The position numbers and the translations under genes are program-made. Shown in pieces: positions 34,226 to 45,848 of a DNA stretch of 64,000 bases. The stretch's first letter is position 1. Each line of letters starts with the position of its first letter. The DNA comes from Ricinus communis (Eukaryota > Streptophyta > Magnoliopsida > Malpighiales > Euphorbiaceae), in assembly GCF_019578655.1 (NCBI RefSeq), contig NC_063256.1, positions 20,746,005 through 20,810,004 of the forward strand. Reading direction: 5' to 3'. Under the pieces are notes generated by a model. That model had not been told where the DNA came from, did no database searches, and worked only from the letters and a program-made list of their open reading frames with translations.

Positions 34226-35075
34226 AATGGGGCTTCGAAAGGTTTCATCATCCTCTTGAGAGGTGTATTCAACAAGGTGATCCATTATCTTCGTTGTTAT
34301 TTCCATTATGTGCTGAAGGATTATCTCACATGTGCTTTAAGGCTTAGCTTCAAAATTATTTCAGAGGCATCGGGGTAGGAAGACAAAGCCCATTGTCAAT
34401 CATTTATTATTTTTGGATGACTCCAATTCTATAATGAATGTTCCATTCATATAGCTCAGACTTTAAATCATATCTTAAAGTGTTATGCTAGTGCTAGTAG
34501 TCAGGAACTAAATCTAGTCTAGTCGACTATATATTTTTCTTCAAACACCCCTATGTCTTTAAAAGTCCATATTGATGGTGTGTTTTAAATTGGCAACATT
34601 GATAATCTGGATCGATATCTTGGGTTACCTGTGATTGTGGAAAAAAATCTAAAAAGCGAACCTTTGCTGAATTAATCTTAAAAATTTGGATAAAGGTTCA
34701 AGTGATAGAAAGAGAAATTTGTGTCTCAGGGTGGGAAAGAAATATTAATTAAGGCTGTGGCTAGTGCAGTTTTAGTTATTTCAGTGAGTTATTTTTTAAT
34801 TTTGATGGGAGTCTGCCAAGAAATAAACATAATTTTAGCTAATTTTTTATGGGGTCAATCTAGTCAAGAAAAAAGAATTCATTGGGTTTCTTGGAGTGAG
34901 TTCTTTTTTAATTTTGATGGGAGTCTGCCAAGAAATAAATATAATTTTAGCTAATTTTTGATGGGGTCAATCTAGTGAAGAAAAGAGAATTCATTGGGTT
35001 TCTTAGAGGAAAATATCTCAAAGGAAATTTAAAGATAGGTTGGACTTTAAAGATATGCATGGTTTTGATAGTCTT
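34226..35075 (+). pseudogene. LINE ORF2 relic, RT middle part
   Basis: Resumes the RT after the AATGG duplication: CIQQGDPLSSLLFPLCAEGLSHM, then frames with ILGYL, and MSQGGKEILIKAVASAVLVI and EINIILANFLWGQSSQEKRIHWVSW (34721-34900). These are the thumb and the KREVLIKAVAQAIP-like block of plant L1 RT. An internal 112-base tandem duplication disrupts the frame. The copy stops at 35075 where a copia LTR begins; the next LINE piece is at 55866, with several hundred residues missing between. Confidence 0.85.
34782..35007 (+). repeat. 112-bp tandem duplication in the LINE RT
   Basis: Copy one starts AGTGAGTTATTTTTTAA at 34782 and copy two AGTGAGTTCTTTTTTAA at 34894. Both contain GATGGGAGTCTGCCAAGAAA and GGGGTCAATCTAGT. 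Because 112 is not a multiple of three it shifts the reading frame. Confidence 0.92.
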
Positions 35076-36282
35076 TGTTGAACCTTGAGGGATTATTAAT
35101 CCTGTTTTGATGGTTACAAATAACTAAGAATGACTAATTTCATGTTTGAGTATTTATATGTAAGAAAGGAAAACTGGTCATTCTAAAACATGACAGATTC
35201 ACGCCCATGAACTTTTATTCACGGTCGTGAAACTCCCAGCCATGAAGAATTCTCAACTCAAATAGCAAAAGGGGCAGTAGTATTCATGATTTTCTTTCCA
35301 GCCGTGAAAATGAGGATTCACGACCATGAAGAAATGTTCACGCCCGTGAAGAATGCTTTCCTCCCAAAACTTGAAGAAACCACAAAAGAAGTCATGGCCA
35401 GCATCCCAGCCATGATGATGGAGATTCACGACCATGAATAAATCTTTCCAGCCGTGAAAAGAGGATTCCCAGCCGCCATACCCGTGAAAGATGCCAACTC
35501 TCCAATTCTTCAAGATATCACAATGGAATTCACAGCCAAATTTTCCAATTGTGAAAGGCAAAGTTTCTAGCCGTGAAAAAAGACCTTTCCAATCGTGAAG
35601 AATTGTTCACGGCCATGATAAGTTCCAATTTTTCAAATCTGTATTTCGCGCTGAGGCTTCACGGTCGTGAAGCATTCTTTCCACTCATGAAGTTGCATTT
35701 ATGAAGGTCGTTAAAATTACTATATTTACATTTAATGAGGGCATAACATCTCTATTTCACCTAGGACTATTTAAACTTCATTTCTAATTGTCATAGGTCA
35801 AGCAAGAGCATTTATTTTTAGCCCCCATTGTGTATTTACTTTCAACACGCTGTATTAAAGATTCAAGCTTAGAATTAAATCTTTGGATAGTTGAGTATTT
35901 AATTCTAGTATTTAAATCTCAAATGGGGTAGATTGAGTGTTTGGGTAAGGGATTAAAAGCTCTTGTAACTAAGATTGAAAATCTTAGAGTGGGTTAGAGT
36001 GTGTGCCTAGGTAAACACTTGGGTTAGAGTGTGAGCCTTTAGGAAAACACTTGGATTTGTTCTTAGCCTTGTAAAAGAACATCAATAGGGTTAGGTTTGT
36101 AATTCTATTTCATAGTGAAAATCTCAAGAGAATTATTGAGGAGTAGATGTAGGCAAGAATTGAATGAATCATTATAAATTCTTGGTATTATGAGTTGTGC
36201 TTGATATTCCTTTTTTTGGTTTAACTTGTTTTTAGTTTTTTATTACAACCAATTCATCCCCCCCGTTGCTATTAGAATTACA
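35076..36282 (+). repeat. 5' LTR of the Sirevirus-like copia
   Basis: Starts TGTTGAACCTTGAGG and ends near AGAATTACA just before the primer site; about 1.2 kb. A TATTTAAA box is at 35768-35775. Between 35190 and 35690 there are a dozen or more copies of an inverted repeat close to TTCACGGCCGTGAA, with variants such as TTCACGACCATGAA and TTCCAGCCGTGAA. Its partner is 43505-44420 plus 50249-50484. Confidence 0.88.
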
Positions 36283-36283
36283 T

Positions 36284-36297
36284 TTGGTTTCAGAGCT
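36284..36297 (+). other. Primer binding site, tRNA-Met type
   Basis: TTGGTTTCAGAGCTT matches TGGTATCAGAGCTT with one mismatch. Fixes plus orientation of the copia. Confidence 0.8.
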
Positions 36298-36339
36298 TTG
36301 ATCTTCTTCAATAATCTTTAAGTAAAGGTCCGTGGCAAC

Positions 36340-37962
36340 CATATCAAACCATGATGGAATGGATCAAGCATTCAATAGGCCTCCATTCTTTAATGGGACC
36401 AATTACCCATATTAGAAGAATCGCATGGAAATATTCCTTGAAAGTGATAGAATTGATCTTTGAGATATTATTGGAGTATGGGTGACTCTTCTAACAAAGA
36501 AGGAAATTTGTATTGAAATGCTCAAGACTAAGAAAGAATGGTCTCCGGAAGAAAGAAAGCTTTACTCAAGGGATAGAAAGGCTATGAACATTCTCTATTA
36601 TGCTTTATCTATAGAAGAGTATGGTGGAGTTGAGCATTGCCTTTCCGTAAAGGAGATTTGGGACTCGTTGGCCAATAAGCATGAAGGACTACTCAAGTCA
36701 AGACCAAGAAGACTCAAATTTGTATGCATGAATAGAAGATGTTCCAAATGAAGCCTAATGAGAAAATCTCTAAAATGTATAGCAGACTAATGAGCATCAT
36801 CAATCTCTTAAAGAAGCTTGGCAAGATATATCAACTTAAGAAGATAAACAACAAGATTTTGAGAGTTCTTCCTAAAAAGAAGTGGGAGTCAAATGTTAAC
36901 TCTATTGAAGAAGCCAATAACCTTTTCATCCTTTCTATTGACCTCCTTATGCTCAAACTCCTCACTCATGAGATGATCATATTATAAATGATCAAAAAGA
37001 AATTTCCAAGGAAGTCAATGAAGAGAAGAATAAGTCAATTGCACTTAAGGCTAAGGAAGTCATCTCAAGTGATAATGAAAGTGATCATAGTGATGACTAT
37101 GATGAGGATCTTGCTCTCATTTTCAAGAAGCTTAGAAATATTCTCATAAAGAAGAAGAAATTTAGCAAACCATTTAAGAAGAATGATGACAACAGAAAGA
37201 ATTGATCATACACTTTGGTTGCAACAAACTAGGTCACATCAAAGTGGATTGCCCCAAGCTCAAGAAGTGTCCCAAAAAGTAAAAGAAGAAGGCACTTAAA
37301 GCTACTTGGGATGACTCTAGCGAATCTGAGGATGATGATGACTCTAATGAGAATGAGATAGCAAATCTTTACTTCATGGCAATGGAGGAACCTATAGACG
37401 ATGAGGTAATTGACTCTAATTCTCCTACTTATGATGAACTTGTTGAAATGTGTGATCTTACCATTTATAAGTATGATCAACTGGTTTTAAAGAATTTTTT
37501 TTTATAAATAAAGTAATTGAGCTTGAAAAGTTAATTGATGATTTGAAAATTGATATTAGTTCAGTTTCTAAATCCATAGAAGAGTTGACTACTTCCCCAT
37601 AAGAATGTTTGTCTAAAGGAAGGTAGCTCTTATGGAACATAAGAAAGTAACCAAGCTCAACAAAAACTTGACCATTAAAAACATGAAGTGCTCTAAAGAA
37701 AATGAGAATTTGAAAAAGGAGCTTTCAAAGATAAACTCTCAAATTGCTAAGTTTTCAAAGGGAAAAGAAAAACTTGATGATTTAATAAATGCTCAAAGGT
37801 CACCTTTAATAAAGTATGGTTTGGAATTTGAACATGGTTCTTCTAGTAAGAACAAAAAAATCTTTGTGAAACCATCTAATTTTTTTGCATCATTCTCCAA
37901 TTCTAGCAAACAAGCTTCTAGCTTTAGACCTAGAGGAGCTCAAGCTCCACCTCCCAAGACCT
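36340..37962 (+). pseudogene. Sirevirus-like copia gag relic
   Basis: The nucleocapsid precursor. The N-terminus reads FNRPPFFNGTNYPY-KNRMEIFL. The frame at 36482-36751 gives KEWSPEERKLYSRDRKAMNILYYAL, HCLSVKEIWDSLANKHEG; 36739-36987 gives MFQMKPNEKISKMYSRL, NNKILRVLPKKKW, VNSIEEANNL. A zinc knuckle near 37207-37250 reads HFGCNKLGHIKVDCP, with the first Cys changed to His. Then a long acidic stretch and a coiled-coil-like Lys/Glu-rich frame (37632-37964) with GKEKLDDLINAQRSP, typical of Sirevirus gag. Stops and frameshifts throughout. Confidence 0.9.
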
Positions 37963-37999
37963 AACCCAAAAAGGGCTAGTGGTCAAGGAAGGCAAAGGC

Positions 38000-38655
38000 A
38001 AAGAGTTTAAGACTCTAAAACCTCACATTACAGGAGGAAACATGATCATAAGCATTAATATACTAGATCTTCGAGCAATGGGCATGTGCATCAAAATCAT
38101 CATCATCATCTTAAAGATGTCACTTGCTTTTACTGTTGTATGAATGGATATACAAACTATAAGTATCCTATAAGAATGAGCCATTTGGGTATCCCTTTGG
38201 TAATACATCTAAGACTAATAACATAGGACCCAAATACATTTGGGTACCTAAAAAGAAGTTAACTCTCTATTTTGTATGTATGCTTAAAGAGTACCACAAG
38301 TGAGAATAAGTGGTACCTTGATAGTGGGTACTTTAGACACATGATGGGGAATCCACATCTCTTCTCACACCTTGAGATGAAAAATAGAGGTAAGGTAACC
38401 TTTGGTAAGAATGCCAAAGGTAATATCATCGGCATTGGGAAAATTGGTAAGGAAGATTCACCCCTAATTGACAATGTGCTTTGTGTGGATGATTTAAAAC
38501 ATAATCTTTTGAGTATTAGTCAACTATGTGATAAAAGATACAATGTAACCTTTAACCATCAAACTTGCTTTGTCACTCAAAGGGATGAGAATAAAGTTAT
38601 CTTTAATGATGAAAGATTAACAATGTATACATGGTTGACCTTGCTAAATTGACTA
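38000..38655 (+). pseudogene. Copia second zinc knuckle and protease relic
   Basis: A broken second knuckle (CFYCCMNGYTNYKCP near 38125) and GPKYIWVPKK (38228-38260) lead to the open frame at 38272-38652. That frame contains KWYLDSGYFRHMMGN, where the D-S-G catalytic triplet of the aspartic protease is kept, then GKVTFGKNAKGNIIGIGKIG, LIDNVLCVDDLKHNLLSISQLCDK. The usual Cys after DSG is Tyr. Position and motifs identify it confidently. Confidence 0.9.
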
Positions 38656-39490
38656 ATCAAAAGATTGAGTGCCTTATAGCTTTAAATGATGACTCTTGGA
38701 TGTGGCATTGAAGACTCGAGCATGATAGTATGGAGCGCTTTAGAGACTTGTGCAAAGACGAGCATGTCCTTGGCCTTCCAAAAGTCAAATACCATAAAGA
38801 CAAAGTGTGTGGAGCATGTCAAATGGGGAAGCAACATTAGAGTTCTTTCAAAGCTTAAAAAATAAGATAACCTCCTCTAGACCTCTTCAACTCTTGCATA
38901 TGGATTTATTTGGACCATGTAGGGTTGCTAGTTTAGGTGGCATGCAATATGCATTTGTGATTATGGATGATTAGTCTAGATACACTTGGATAGCCTTTCT
39001 TGCTCATAAGGATAAAAGTTATGAAGTGTATTTAAGAATTTTAAAAATAATTTAAAATGAATAAGGTTTCAAAATTGCTTCTATTAGAAGTGATCATGGA
39101 AAGAATTTAAAGATGAAAGTTTTAAATTTTTTTAAACAAACGGGTATTTCTCATAACTTTTCTTTCCTAGGGCACCTCAACAGAATGGGGTTGTCGAAAG
39201 AAAGAATAGAACATTGGTAGAAATGGCTCGAATTATGATTAATGAGTATAATTTTTCCATGTACTTTTAGGCCAAAGCCGTCAATAACGCTTGTTTGATT
39301 GCAAATTGTATTTATATTAGACCTATATTAAATAAGACTCCTTATGAGCTTTGAAATGGTAGAAAATCTAAGATTTCATATCTAAGGGTATTTGGTTGCA
39401 AATGCTATATATTAAATACCAAGGATAACTTTGAGAAATTTGACTCTAAAACCAATAAAGTAATATTTTTGGGGTATATGTCATATCTAG
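38656..39490 (+). pseudogene. Copia integrase relic
   Basis: The pre-integrase zinc region contains WMWH, RLEHDSMERF and VCGACQMGKQH (38690-38840). The catalytic core has HMDLFGPCRV (first Asp, about 38900), SIRSDHGKN (second Asp, about 39095) and the Glu block (VVERKNRTL in a shifted frame near 39190). The C-terminal part reads NKTPYEL, YLRVFGCKCYILN and FDSKTNKVIFLGYMS. Stops and frameshifts separate the pieces. Confidence 0.88.
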
Positions 39491-39880
39491 TAAATCCTAT
39501 AGAGTCTATAATAAAAGAACTCAAGTTGTTGAAGAGTCCATGCACGTTATGTTTGATGAGTCTAACTCATTGATCCGGAAAAGGTAGTTGTTGTTGATGA
39601 TGGTATAGGTATCTTTGGCTCTCCCTCAACTCAATGACAAATTATTATACCTAATGAGGATCAAAGTGGAGAAACAAGTATGGAGCCATGTAAGTTAGAA
39701 GTAAAGGACTTGCCCCCCTAGTCAACCTCTTCAAGTCCACATCGACCTTGATAGAGATTGGCAATTCAAAAAGGATCACCTTAAAGATTAAATCATAGGT
39801 GAACCATTAAAAGGGGTAACTATTAGACTCTCTTTTAGAAATATCATTAATCTAGCCTTTCTCTCTTAACTTGAGCCTAA
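39491..39880 (+). other. Copia integrase-RT spacer
   Basis: Acidic, poorly conserved linker sequence between integrase and RT with no intact frame. No motif beyond copia-like spacing. Confidence 0.5.
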
Positions 39881-41348
39881 ATCTATTGATGAAGCCTTGG
39901 GTACTTGCTATGCAAGAAGAGCTCATCAATTTGAAAGAAATAAAGTTTGGCAATTAGTTCCTAGGCCTAAAAACTATCCTATTATTAGTACCAAATGTGT
40001 GTTTAGAAAAAAACTTGATTAAGATGGTACTATTACTAGAAGTAAGGCTAGACTAGTAGCTAAAGGCTATAATCAAGAAGAATTGATAGATTATGATGAA
40101 ACATTTACCTCCGTTACAAGGTTAGAGGCCATTAGACTATTACTTGCATATGCATCTCATATGAAATTTAAATTGTTTCAAATGGATGTCAAAAGTGTCT
40201 TTTTAAATGGTTATATTAAAGAGGAGGTGTTTGTAGAACAACCTCTCGAATTTAAAAATCATGAGTTTTCAAATTATGTTTCTAAATTGCAAAAGCTTTA
40301 TATGGTTTAAAATAAGCTCCTAGAGCTTGGTTTGAGAGATTGTGTTCATTCCTTTTATCAAACAATTTTTTAAAAGGAAAAGTTAATACAACTCTTTTTA
40401 CCAAAAAACATAAGCATGACATGTTGATTATGAAGATATATGTGGATACCATTATATTTGGTGCTACTAATGAATGTTTGTGTGATGAGTTTTCTAAGTG
40501 TATGCAAAGTAAGTTTGAGATGAGCATGATGGGGAAGCTTAAGTACTTTCTTGGACTTCAAATAAAGCAAAGAGATGAAAGGATCTTCATCAATCAAGCA
40601 AAGTACACCAAGGAGTTGCTTCACGTGGAAGGAGCAAAGCCAAGCAAGACTCCCATGAGCATAATGAACAAACTTGACAATGATAAAGGTAGTAAATCAA
40701 TTTGTGAGAAGAAATATTAAGGTATGATTGACAATCTTCTTTATTTTATCGCTAATAGACTGGATATCATGTTTGTCATGTGTGTATGTGCTCATTTTCA
40801 ATTTTGTCCTAAAGAATCTCATTTGCATGCGGGGAAAAGGATTTTAAAATATCTATTTGGCGCATTGCGTTTAGGTCTTTGGTACCTTATAGGTAACGCA
40901 TTTGATTTCATTAGTTATTTGGGTGTAGATTATGTCGTTGCATGTTAGATAGGAAAAGTACCTCTATTACTTATCGATTCCTACGAATTTCTCTTGTTTT
41001 TTGGTTTAGCAAGAAACAAAATTCGGTTGCCTTGTCAACGACTAAAGCTGAATATGTAGTCGCCTATTATTGTTAGACTTAAGTGTTATAGATCAAACAA
41101 CAACTTGTAGACTTTGGATTCTCATTAATCATATTCCCATCAAATGTGATAATACTAGTGCTATTAACATCTCTAAGAACCCTATTCAACATTCTAGGAC
41201 CGAGCATATATAAATTAGGCATCCTTTTTTGCGTGATCATGTGTAAAATGGTGAAGTTATATTAAAATTTGTTGATACAATATATCAACTTGCAGATATT
41301 TTTACCAAGCCCCTTAATAAAGAGAATATGAACGTCATTATTGTGAAT
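39881..41348 (+). pseudogene. Copia reverse transcriptase and RNase H relic
   Basis: RT begins with EALGTCYARRAHQFERNKVWQLVP-like frames. At 40083-40310 it reads DYDETFTSVTRLEAIRLLLAYA and FKLFQMDVKSVFLNGYIKEEVFVEQP. The active-site motif at about 40440 is YVDTIIFGATN, with the second Asp of YVDD lost. Next come GKLKYFLGLQIKQ, TKELLHVEGAKPSKTPM and GMIDNLLYFIANRLDI. RNase H pieces include SKKQNSVALSTTKAEYV (about 41020) and ADIFTKPLNKENM (about 41310-41335), the normal pol C-terminus. Many stops. Confidence 0.92.
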
Positions 41349-41559
41349 TAAATTTGCTCTTATTTTTCCTTAATCTACTTACTTAAGATATGAACCTTGA
41401 GTGTTTATTTTTTATGTTGAGCAATCTTATGTGGTACATTTTTAGCATTTATTAATTCTCAAGAAGCCTAATTTATGCTCAAACTTGTTTGAAATATGTT
41501 TTGAAACTTTTAGATTTTTTTGTTTTTATCTGTTTTGTGACTGGGAACAATTCTTCCTA

Positions 41560-41760
41560 CCTGTGAAAGACAACTTCACAGCCCTAAATTTTCCTTTACG
41601 GCCTTGAATCAAGTTTTGACTCAAAAACTCAATTTTTGGCAAAAGCAGTCATAGGTAAGCGCCCCACCCGTGAATTTCAGCCTTCACGGCTGTGAAAATT
41701 TCTTCATGGGCGTGAATGAGGCTTTCACGGCCGTGACCAATTCTTCATGGTCGTGAATGC
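41560..41760. promoter_or_regulatory. Cluster of TTCACGGCCGTGAA-type palindromes upstream of an extra ORF
   Basis: This cluster lies inside the copia, after pol, and not in an LTR. It contains TTCACGGCTGTGAA, TTCATGGGCGTGAA, TTTCACGGCCGTGA and TTCATGGTCGTGAA, the same motif as in the LTRs. CT-rich, promoter-like sequence follows at 41930-41995, directly before the ORF start at 42004. A regulatory role is inferred only. Confidence 0.6.
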
Positions 41761-42003
41761 TGCATTTTCTATAAAATTAAAAAGCAACGGCTTTTTTTCA
41801 AAACTGTAAAAACACCATTTATTTCTCTTCAAACTAGCCGTTCCAACCATATTTTACATATAATTAAATTTTTCTTCAAAAACTCTTTCAATTTTAATAT
41901 TTCTCACTTCAAATATTCAAAATCCTTTACTCTCTCTCTCTAATTTCAAACCCATATAACTCTATCTTTCGCTCTTTTCTTCTTTAGATCTCATCCCTTC
42001 TCC

Positions 42004-43123
42004 ATGGCAAAAAGAGTGAAGACTGTGGGAAAGAAGGGCAAATCATCTAGTGATATTGATTATGCGGCATCCTTGTTAAATCAAGAGCATAAGAAAAGGT
42101 ATGCCTATCTTAAGACTAGAAATGTCACCCTTTCTAGGAGCTTTGTTGGGATGCTGTAGCAAAATTAAGATTGAAAGAAAAGATGATAGAAATCCTTAAA
42201 AAAAATGGGTGGATGTAATTTGTAAACATTAGAGAGGACACCTATAAGGAATTAACATTAGAATTTCTCTCTACCTTTGAGCTAAAACCCAAAAGGACAT
42301 GTCTTTCCAAATTGATGGTGAGGAAAAATCTTTAACCGCTACCCAATTTGCCACAATTTTTAGGTTACCCTTTGAGGGAGCACTCCATGAGTGGGAAATC
42401 TTAGAGTTCACCCTCGATCATGCTTGGCAATCGTTCACTATAGGTGGGAATTGGGATGTCAAAACTGCTAAAGCCTATTCTCTTGTTAACCCTACCCACA
42501 AATATAACCATAGATCTATATACTTTTCAATTTGTGATAGAGGTGAGAGCAATGGTTCGGATAGGAAAATCGAGTTATTTTTCCTTTGGTGCATGGAAAA
42601 TAATAAGAAAGTGGCTTATAGTAGATGACTTACGGATCAATTATACTCTATTGCTAAAAAGAAGGCAGGGGACATTGTGGTTGGAGGCTTAATCACTAGA
42701 ATAGCTCTTTTCTTAGAAGCCTTTAACCTAAAGGAGTATGGTTTTCCTCCTATCAAACTTAGTGATAATGCCTACATCAATCTCTCTAGCTTAGTTAAGA
42801 TGGAGGTCATCAAGGAAGTGGCTCCAAATAAGTTAAGGTTTCTCAATGCCAATACCAAGCCCTTTTGGGAAGAGAGGGATTCAAAAGACTTTAGGCATGG
42901 GTGTGAGGACTCCTCTAGGAAGCGTCCTAGAAGCCATGGAGTGGGTGATTCTTCTTCCTCTTCTTTCGACTTTTGGATGCAATAAATCATCACTCATTTT
43001 AATACTAAGCTTGATGCAAAATTTGGTAAGTTTGATGCACAATTTGAGTACTTAGAAGGGAAATATGATTCTCTTCAAGCCGATGTCAAGTTCATCAAAG
43101 ATCAATTTCTTCGACCTCCTTAG
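42004..43123 (+). pseudogene. Extra ORF between copia pol and 3' LTR, ATHILA-ORF1-like
   Basis: The ORF starts with a Lys-rich segment (MAKRVKTVGKKGKSSSDID). It then reads EDTYKELTLEFLSTFELKP, FQIDGEEKSLTATQFATIF, NPTHKYNHRSIYFSIC, GDIVVGGLITRIALFLEAF and NAYINLSSLVKMEVIKE, ending in a probable coiled coil (KLDAKFGKFDAQFEYLEGKY). This order of EL-EFL-T, NP-KY-HR and GG-IT-IA blocks resembles plant ATHILA-ORF1 / putative plant transposon protein domains, normally linked to gypsy elements. It occupies the env-like position of Sireviruses. Frame breaks occur near 42157-42299, with stops at 42626 and 42983. Function unknown. Confidence 0.6.
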
Positions 43124-43246
43124 TTTTTCACTCTTATTTTTTTAATGCAAATTTTAAACATTTTATGTTTTTAGCATTTAGCGCCTTTGGGAACATATAT
43201 TTTTGCACTCTCCTTCTTGGCCTTGTTTCTTTTTGTTGGTACCAAA

Positions 43247-43465
43247 GGGGGGAGAAGTAGTGAATATTTTATTTTCTTTATTGACTTTTGTTCATTTTCT
43301 TGCTATTAATAAATGATCATGGATGCTCAATTTCATGTTTAAATTATGTTGTGAATGAATGACTCTCATTATGATCTATATTATGGTTTCTATGAATTCT
43401 ATAGTTGATGAATTTCTTACAAAATTATGGGCATAAACTCTTTTTGATAAGGGGAGAAATTTATC
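43247..43465 (+). other. Two polypurine tracts before the copia 3' LTR
   Basis: CCAAAGGGGGGAGAAG at 43245-43260 and TAAGGGGAGAAATT at 43449-43462 are both plausible plus-strand primers. Multiplied polypurine tracts are a known Sirevirus feature. Confidence 0.6.
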
Positions 43466-43504
43466 TCTAAATTAATTATTTTTCACCATTAAAAAGAGAA
43501 AGAA

Positions 43505-44420
43505 TACTGAACCTTGAGGGTTATAATCCGACTCTAATAGTTACAAATAGTTAAAAATGATAAATTTCATGTTTGAGTATTTATGTGAAAGGAAGGAAAA
43601 TTGGTCATTCTAAAAAAGGGCAGATTCACGCCCATGTACTTTTATTCACGTCCGCGAAACATCAATTTTCCAGCTATGAAGAAAAATTCCCAGCCATGAA
43701 GATCTTAGCTGAAACAGCAAAAAGAGTGATAGCATTCACTGCTTCCTTTCCAGCCGTGAAAATGATGATTCACGGCCGTGAACAAATGTTTACGTCCGGA
43801 AAGAATGCTTTCTTTCCAAAACTTGAAAGAACCACAGAAGAAGTCGTGGCCAACATTCCTAACCGTGAAGATGGAGATTCATGACTGTGAATAAATCTTT
43901 CCAACCGTGAAGAAAACTTGACACCTGTGAAAGATGCCAACTCTCCAATTCTTCAAGAAATCAGAGTATAGTTCATGACCAATGTTTCCAGCCATGAAGA
44001 ATTATTCAGGCCATGATAGGTTCTAGTTTTTCAAATCCATCTTTCCCACTAAGGCTTCACGGCCATAAAGAATTTTTTTCCACCTGTGAAGCTGCATTTA
44101 TAAAGGTTGTTAAAATTGCTATATTTACATTTAATGAGGATATAACATCTCTATTTCACCTAAGACTATTTAAACTTTATTTCTAATTATCATAGATCAA
44201 GCAAGAGCATTTATTTTCAGCCCCCATTGTGTATTTACTTTCAACACCCTTCAAATCTTCATCTTTTTCATCTTGTATTAAAGATTCAAGCTTGGAATTA
44301 AATCTTTGGGTAGTTGAGTATTTAATTCTTGTATTTAAGTCTCAAAAGGGGTAGATTGAGTGTTTGGGTAAGGGATTAAAAGCTCTTATAACAAAGATTG
44401 AAAATCTTAGAGCGGGTTAG
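43505..44420 (+). repeat. 3' LTR of the Sirevirus-like copia, left part
   Basis: Begins TACTGAACCTTGAGGG and follows the 5' LTR (35076) through the palindrome-rich region (43625-44100) to GAGCGGGTTAG. There an Athila derivative is inserted; the LTR resumes at 50249. The last five bases GTTAG are the target duplication. Confidence 0.88.
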
Positions 44421-45831
44421 TGATGGTGTACCTATCGATGCAGTCTAGCACTAAAGGCGAGTATCAAGGTCGTATTCCTCGGGAAAGTGAAAGCCCAGAG
44501 TTACTCTTTTGTTTTTTGTTATATTAACCTAAAATAAGTGATGAATACTTTCTAAACTAACTAATAGCTACAATCTAAGTTTTAAGGTAGATGCAAGAGT
44601 AATTGATAACTAAAATAACTAAGACAAGAAAGCAAACCCAAAGGGAACCTAAACTAGTTGGCAATCAAACAAATGATAAAGGATTGGTGAGTCTATTTAT
44701 GCTACCTGTGGACGAATTCTTAACCAAATTCGGTTTCTCTCTCGAGATAACCAAATTTCTAAACCTAATAACTTAAAGTTGGAATCTCTTCCTAATGATT
44801 GATTCTCAAATTAGCATTAAGCTTTAATCCGCCTTTATTAAGCTTTGTTAATTCTTAATCCGGCTAGTTAATTATCCTTATCTCTAAGAGATTATTAACC
44901 AGTTCTTGCTATTCAAAATTCCAATTGCCAAATGGACTTCTCAATCACACAAAGCAATCTAAGCACACAATTCACAACGTCTCATGAATAATGCATTATC
45001 TTATTAATACTGAAAACAAGAAGAATACAAAACTAACCCAAATAATCCAATAATATAATACTAAGTCAACATAGTAAAGAAATCCCAATGGATTTAATCA
45101 ATCTAGCTAATCATGTTCATTATCAAAATACACAAGAATTCAATTACAACAATGAGTAAAGGTAGAGAAAACCCGATTACACCCTTGGATAAGAGTAAAC
45201 AGCCCCAATTCCTCTTACTTAATCTTGAATCGACCCTTGTTCCTCTTGCTCGATTTGAAAACCAATCAACGAACCTAGGCCAATCTTCAATCCTTGAAGG
45301 GAATCCGATTGAAACCTTGACCCAAGTCTCCTTTTCCCTTGGTTCCAGCTCAGAAAACCCTTAGGGAGAGAAAAATTAGGGTTTGGGACGTTCTCCCCTG
45401 CTCTCTTTTTTTTCTTTCCTCTCTTCTTTCTTTTAACTAATTCCCCCTGTCATGGCCAACACGGCCGTGTTCCCAACACGGGCTGGTGTTGATGCCCGTG
45501 TTACTCTCTGTGGCCGTGCTCCCTAAGAACTTATTTTTCTTTTATGTTTGATGACACCCAACACGGCCGTGTTGGTGACCGTGTTGGGAACACGGCCAGT
45601 GTTGAAACCAACACGGCCATGTTCAGCTTCCTCATGATCGTACTTAGCTTGTTTTGGCAGCTTCGGCGTCCAATTATGCTCAAATTCTCCCCTTTATCAT
45701 CCTTTGACTTCTTTTGGACCTAATGCACACAAACAGACGCATAAGGTGAGTGTTGGGACAAATTCACATCCAAATGTCCATAAAATCAATCTTAAAAACC
45801 CCATTTAGATGTGTGTATTTTACGTACATCA
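44421..45831 (-). repeat. 3' LTR of the Athila derivative
   Basis: Reads TGATGGTGTACC at its left edge and ends TACGTACATCA. Relative to the other LTR it lacks about 30 bases just inside the TGAT end. It retains intact ACACGGCCGTGTT palindromes at 45457-45482 and 45558-45625. Confidence 0.93.
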
Positions 45832-45848
45832 AATAACCCCACACTTAG
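45832..45848 (-). other. Polypurine tract of the Athila derivative
   Basis: On the minus strand CTAAGTGTGGGGTTATT abuts the 3' LTR, matching the AAGTGTGGGG tract of Athila-type elements. Confidence 0.75.

Noticed and set aside
35253..35561. Open frame of 102 residues with repeated FHGWK-like units on the minus strand
   Set aside because: The repeats are a translation shadow of the LTR palindromes, with no independent start or homology.
35190..35690. Repeated TTCACGGCCGTGAA-like units with irregular spacers resembling a CRISPR array
   Set aside because: Units vary in sequence, spacers are irregular and 5-40 bases long, there are no cas genes, and the host is a plant. The array lies inside a retrotransposon LTR.
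45113..45364. 83-residue frame repeated almost identically at 49555-49806
   Set aside because: Conservation reflects the two LTR copies, not protein selection; no known domain.
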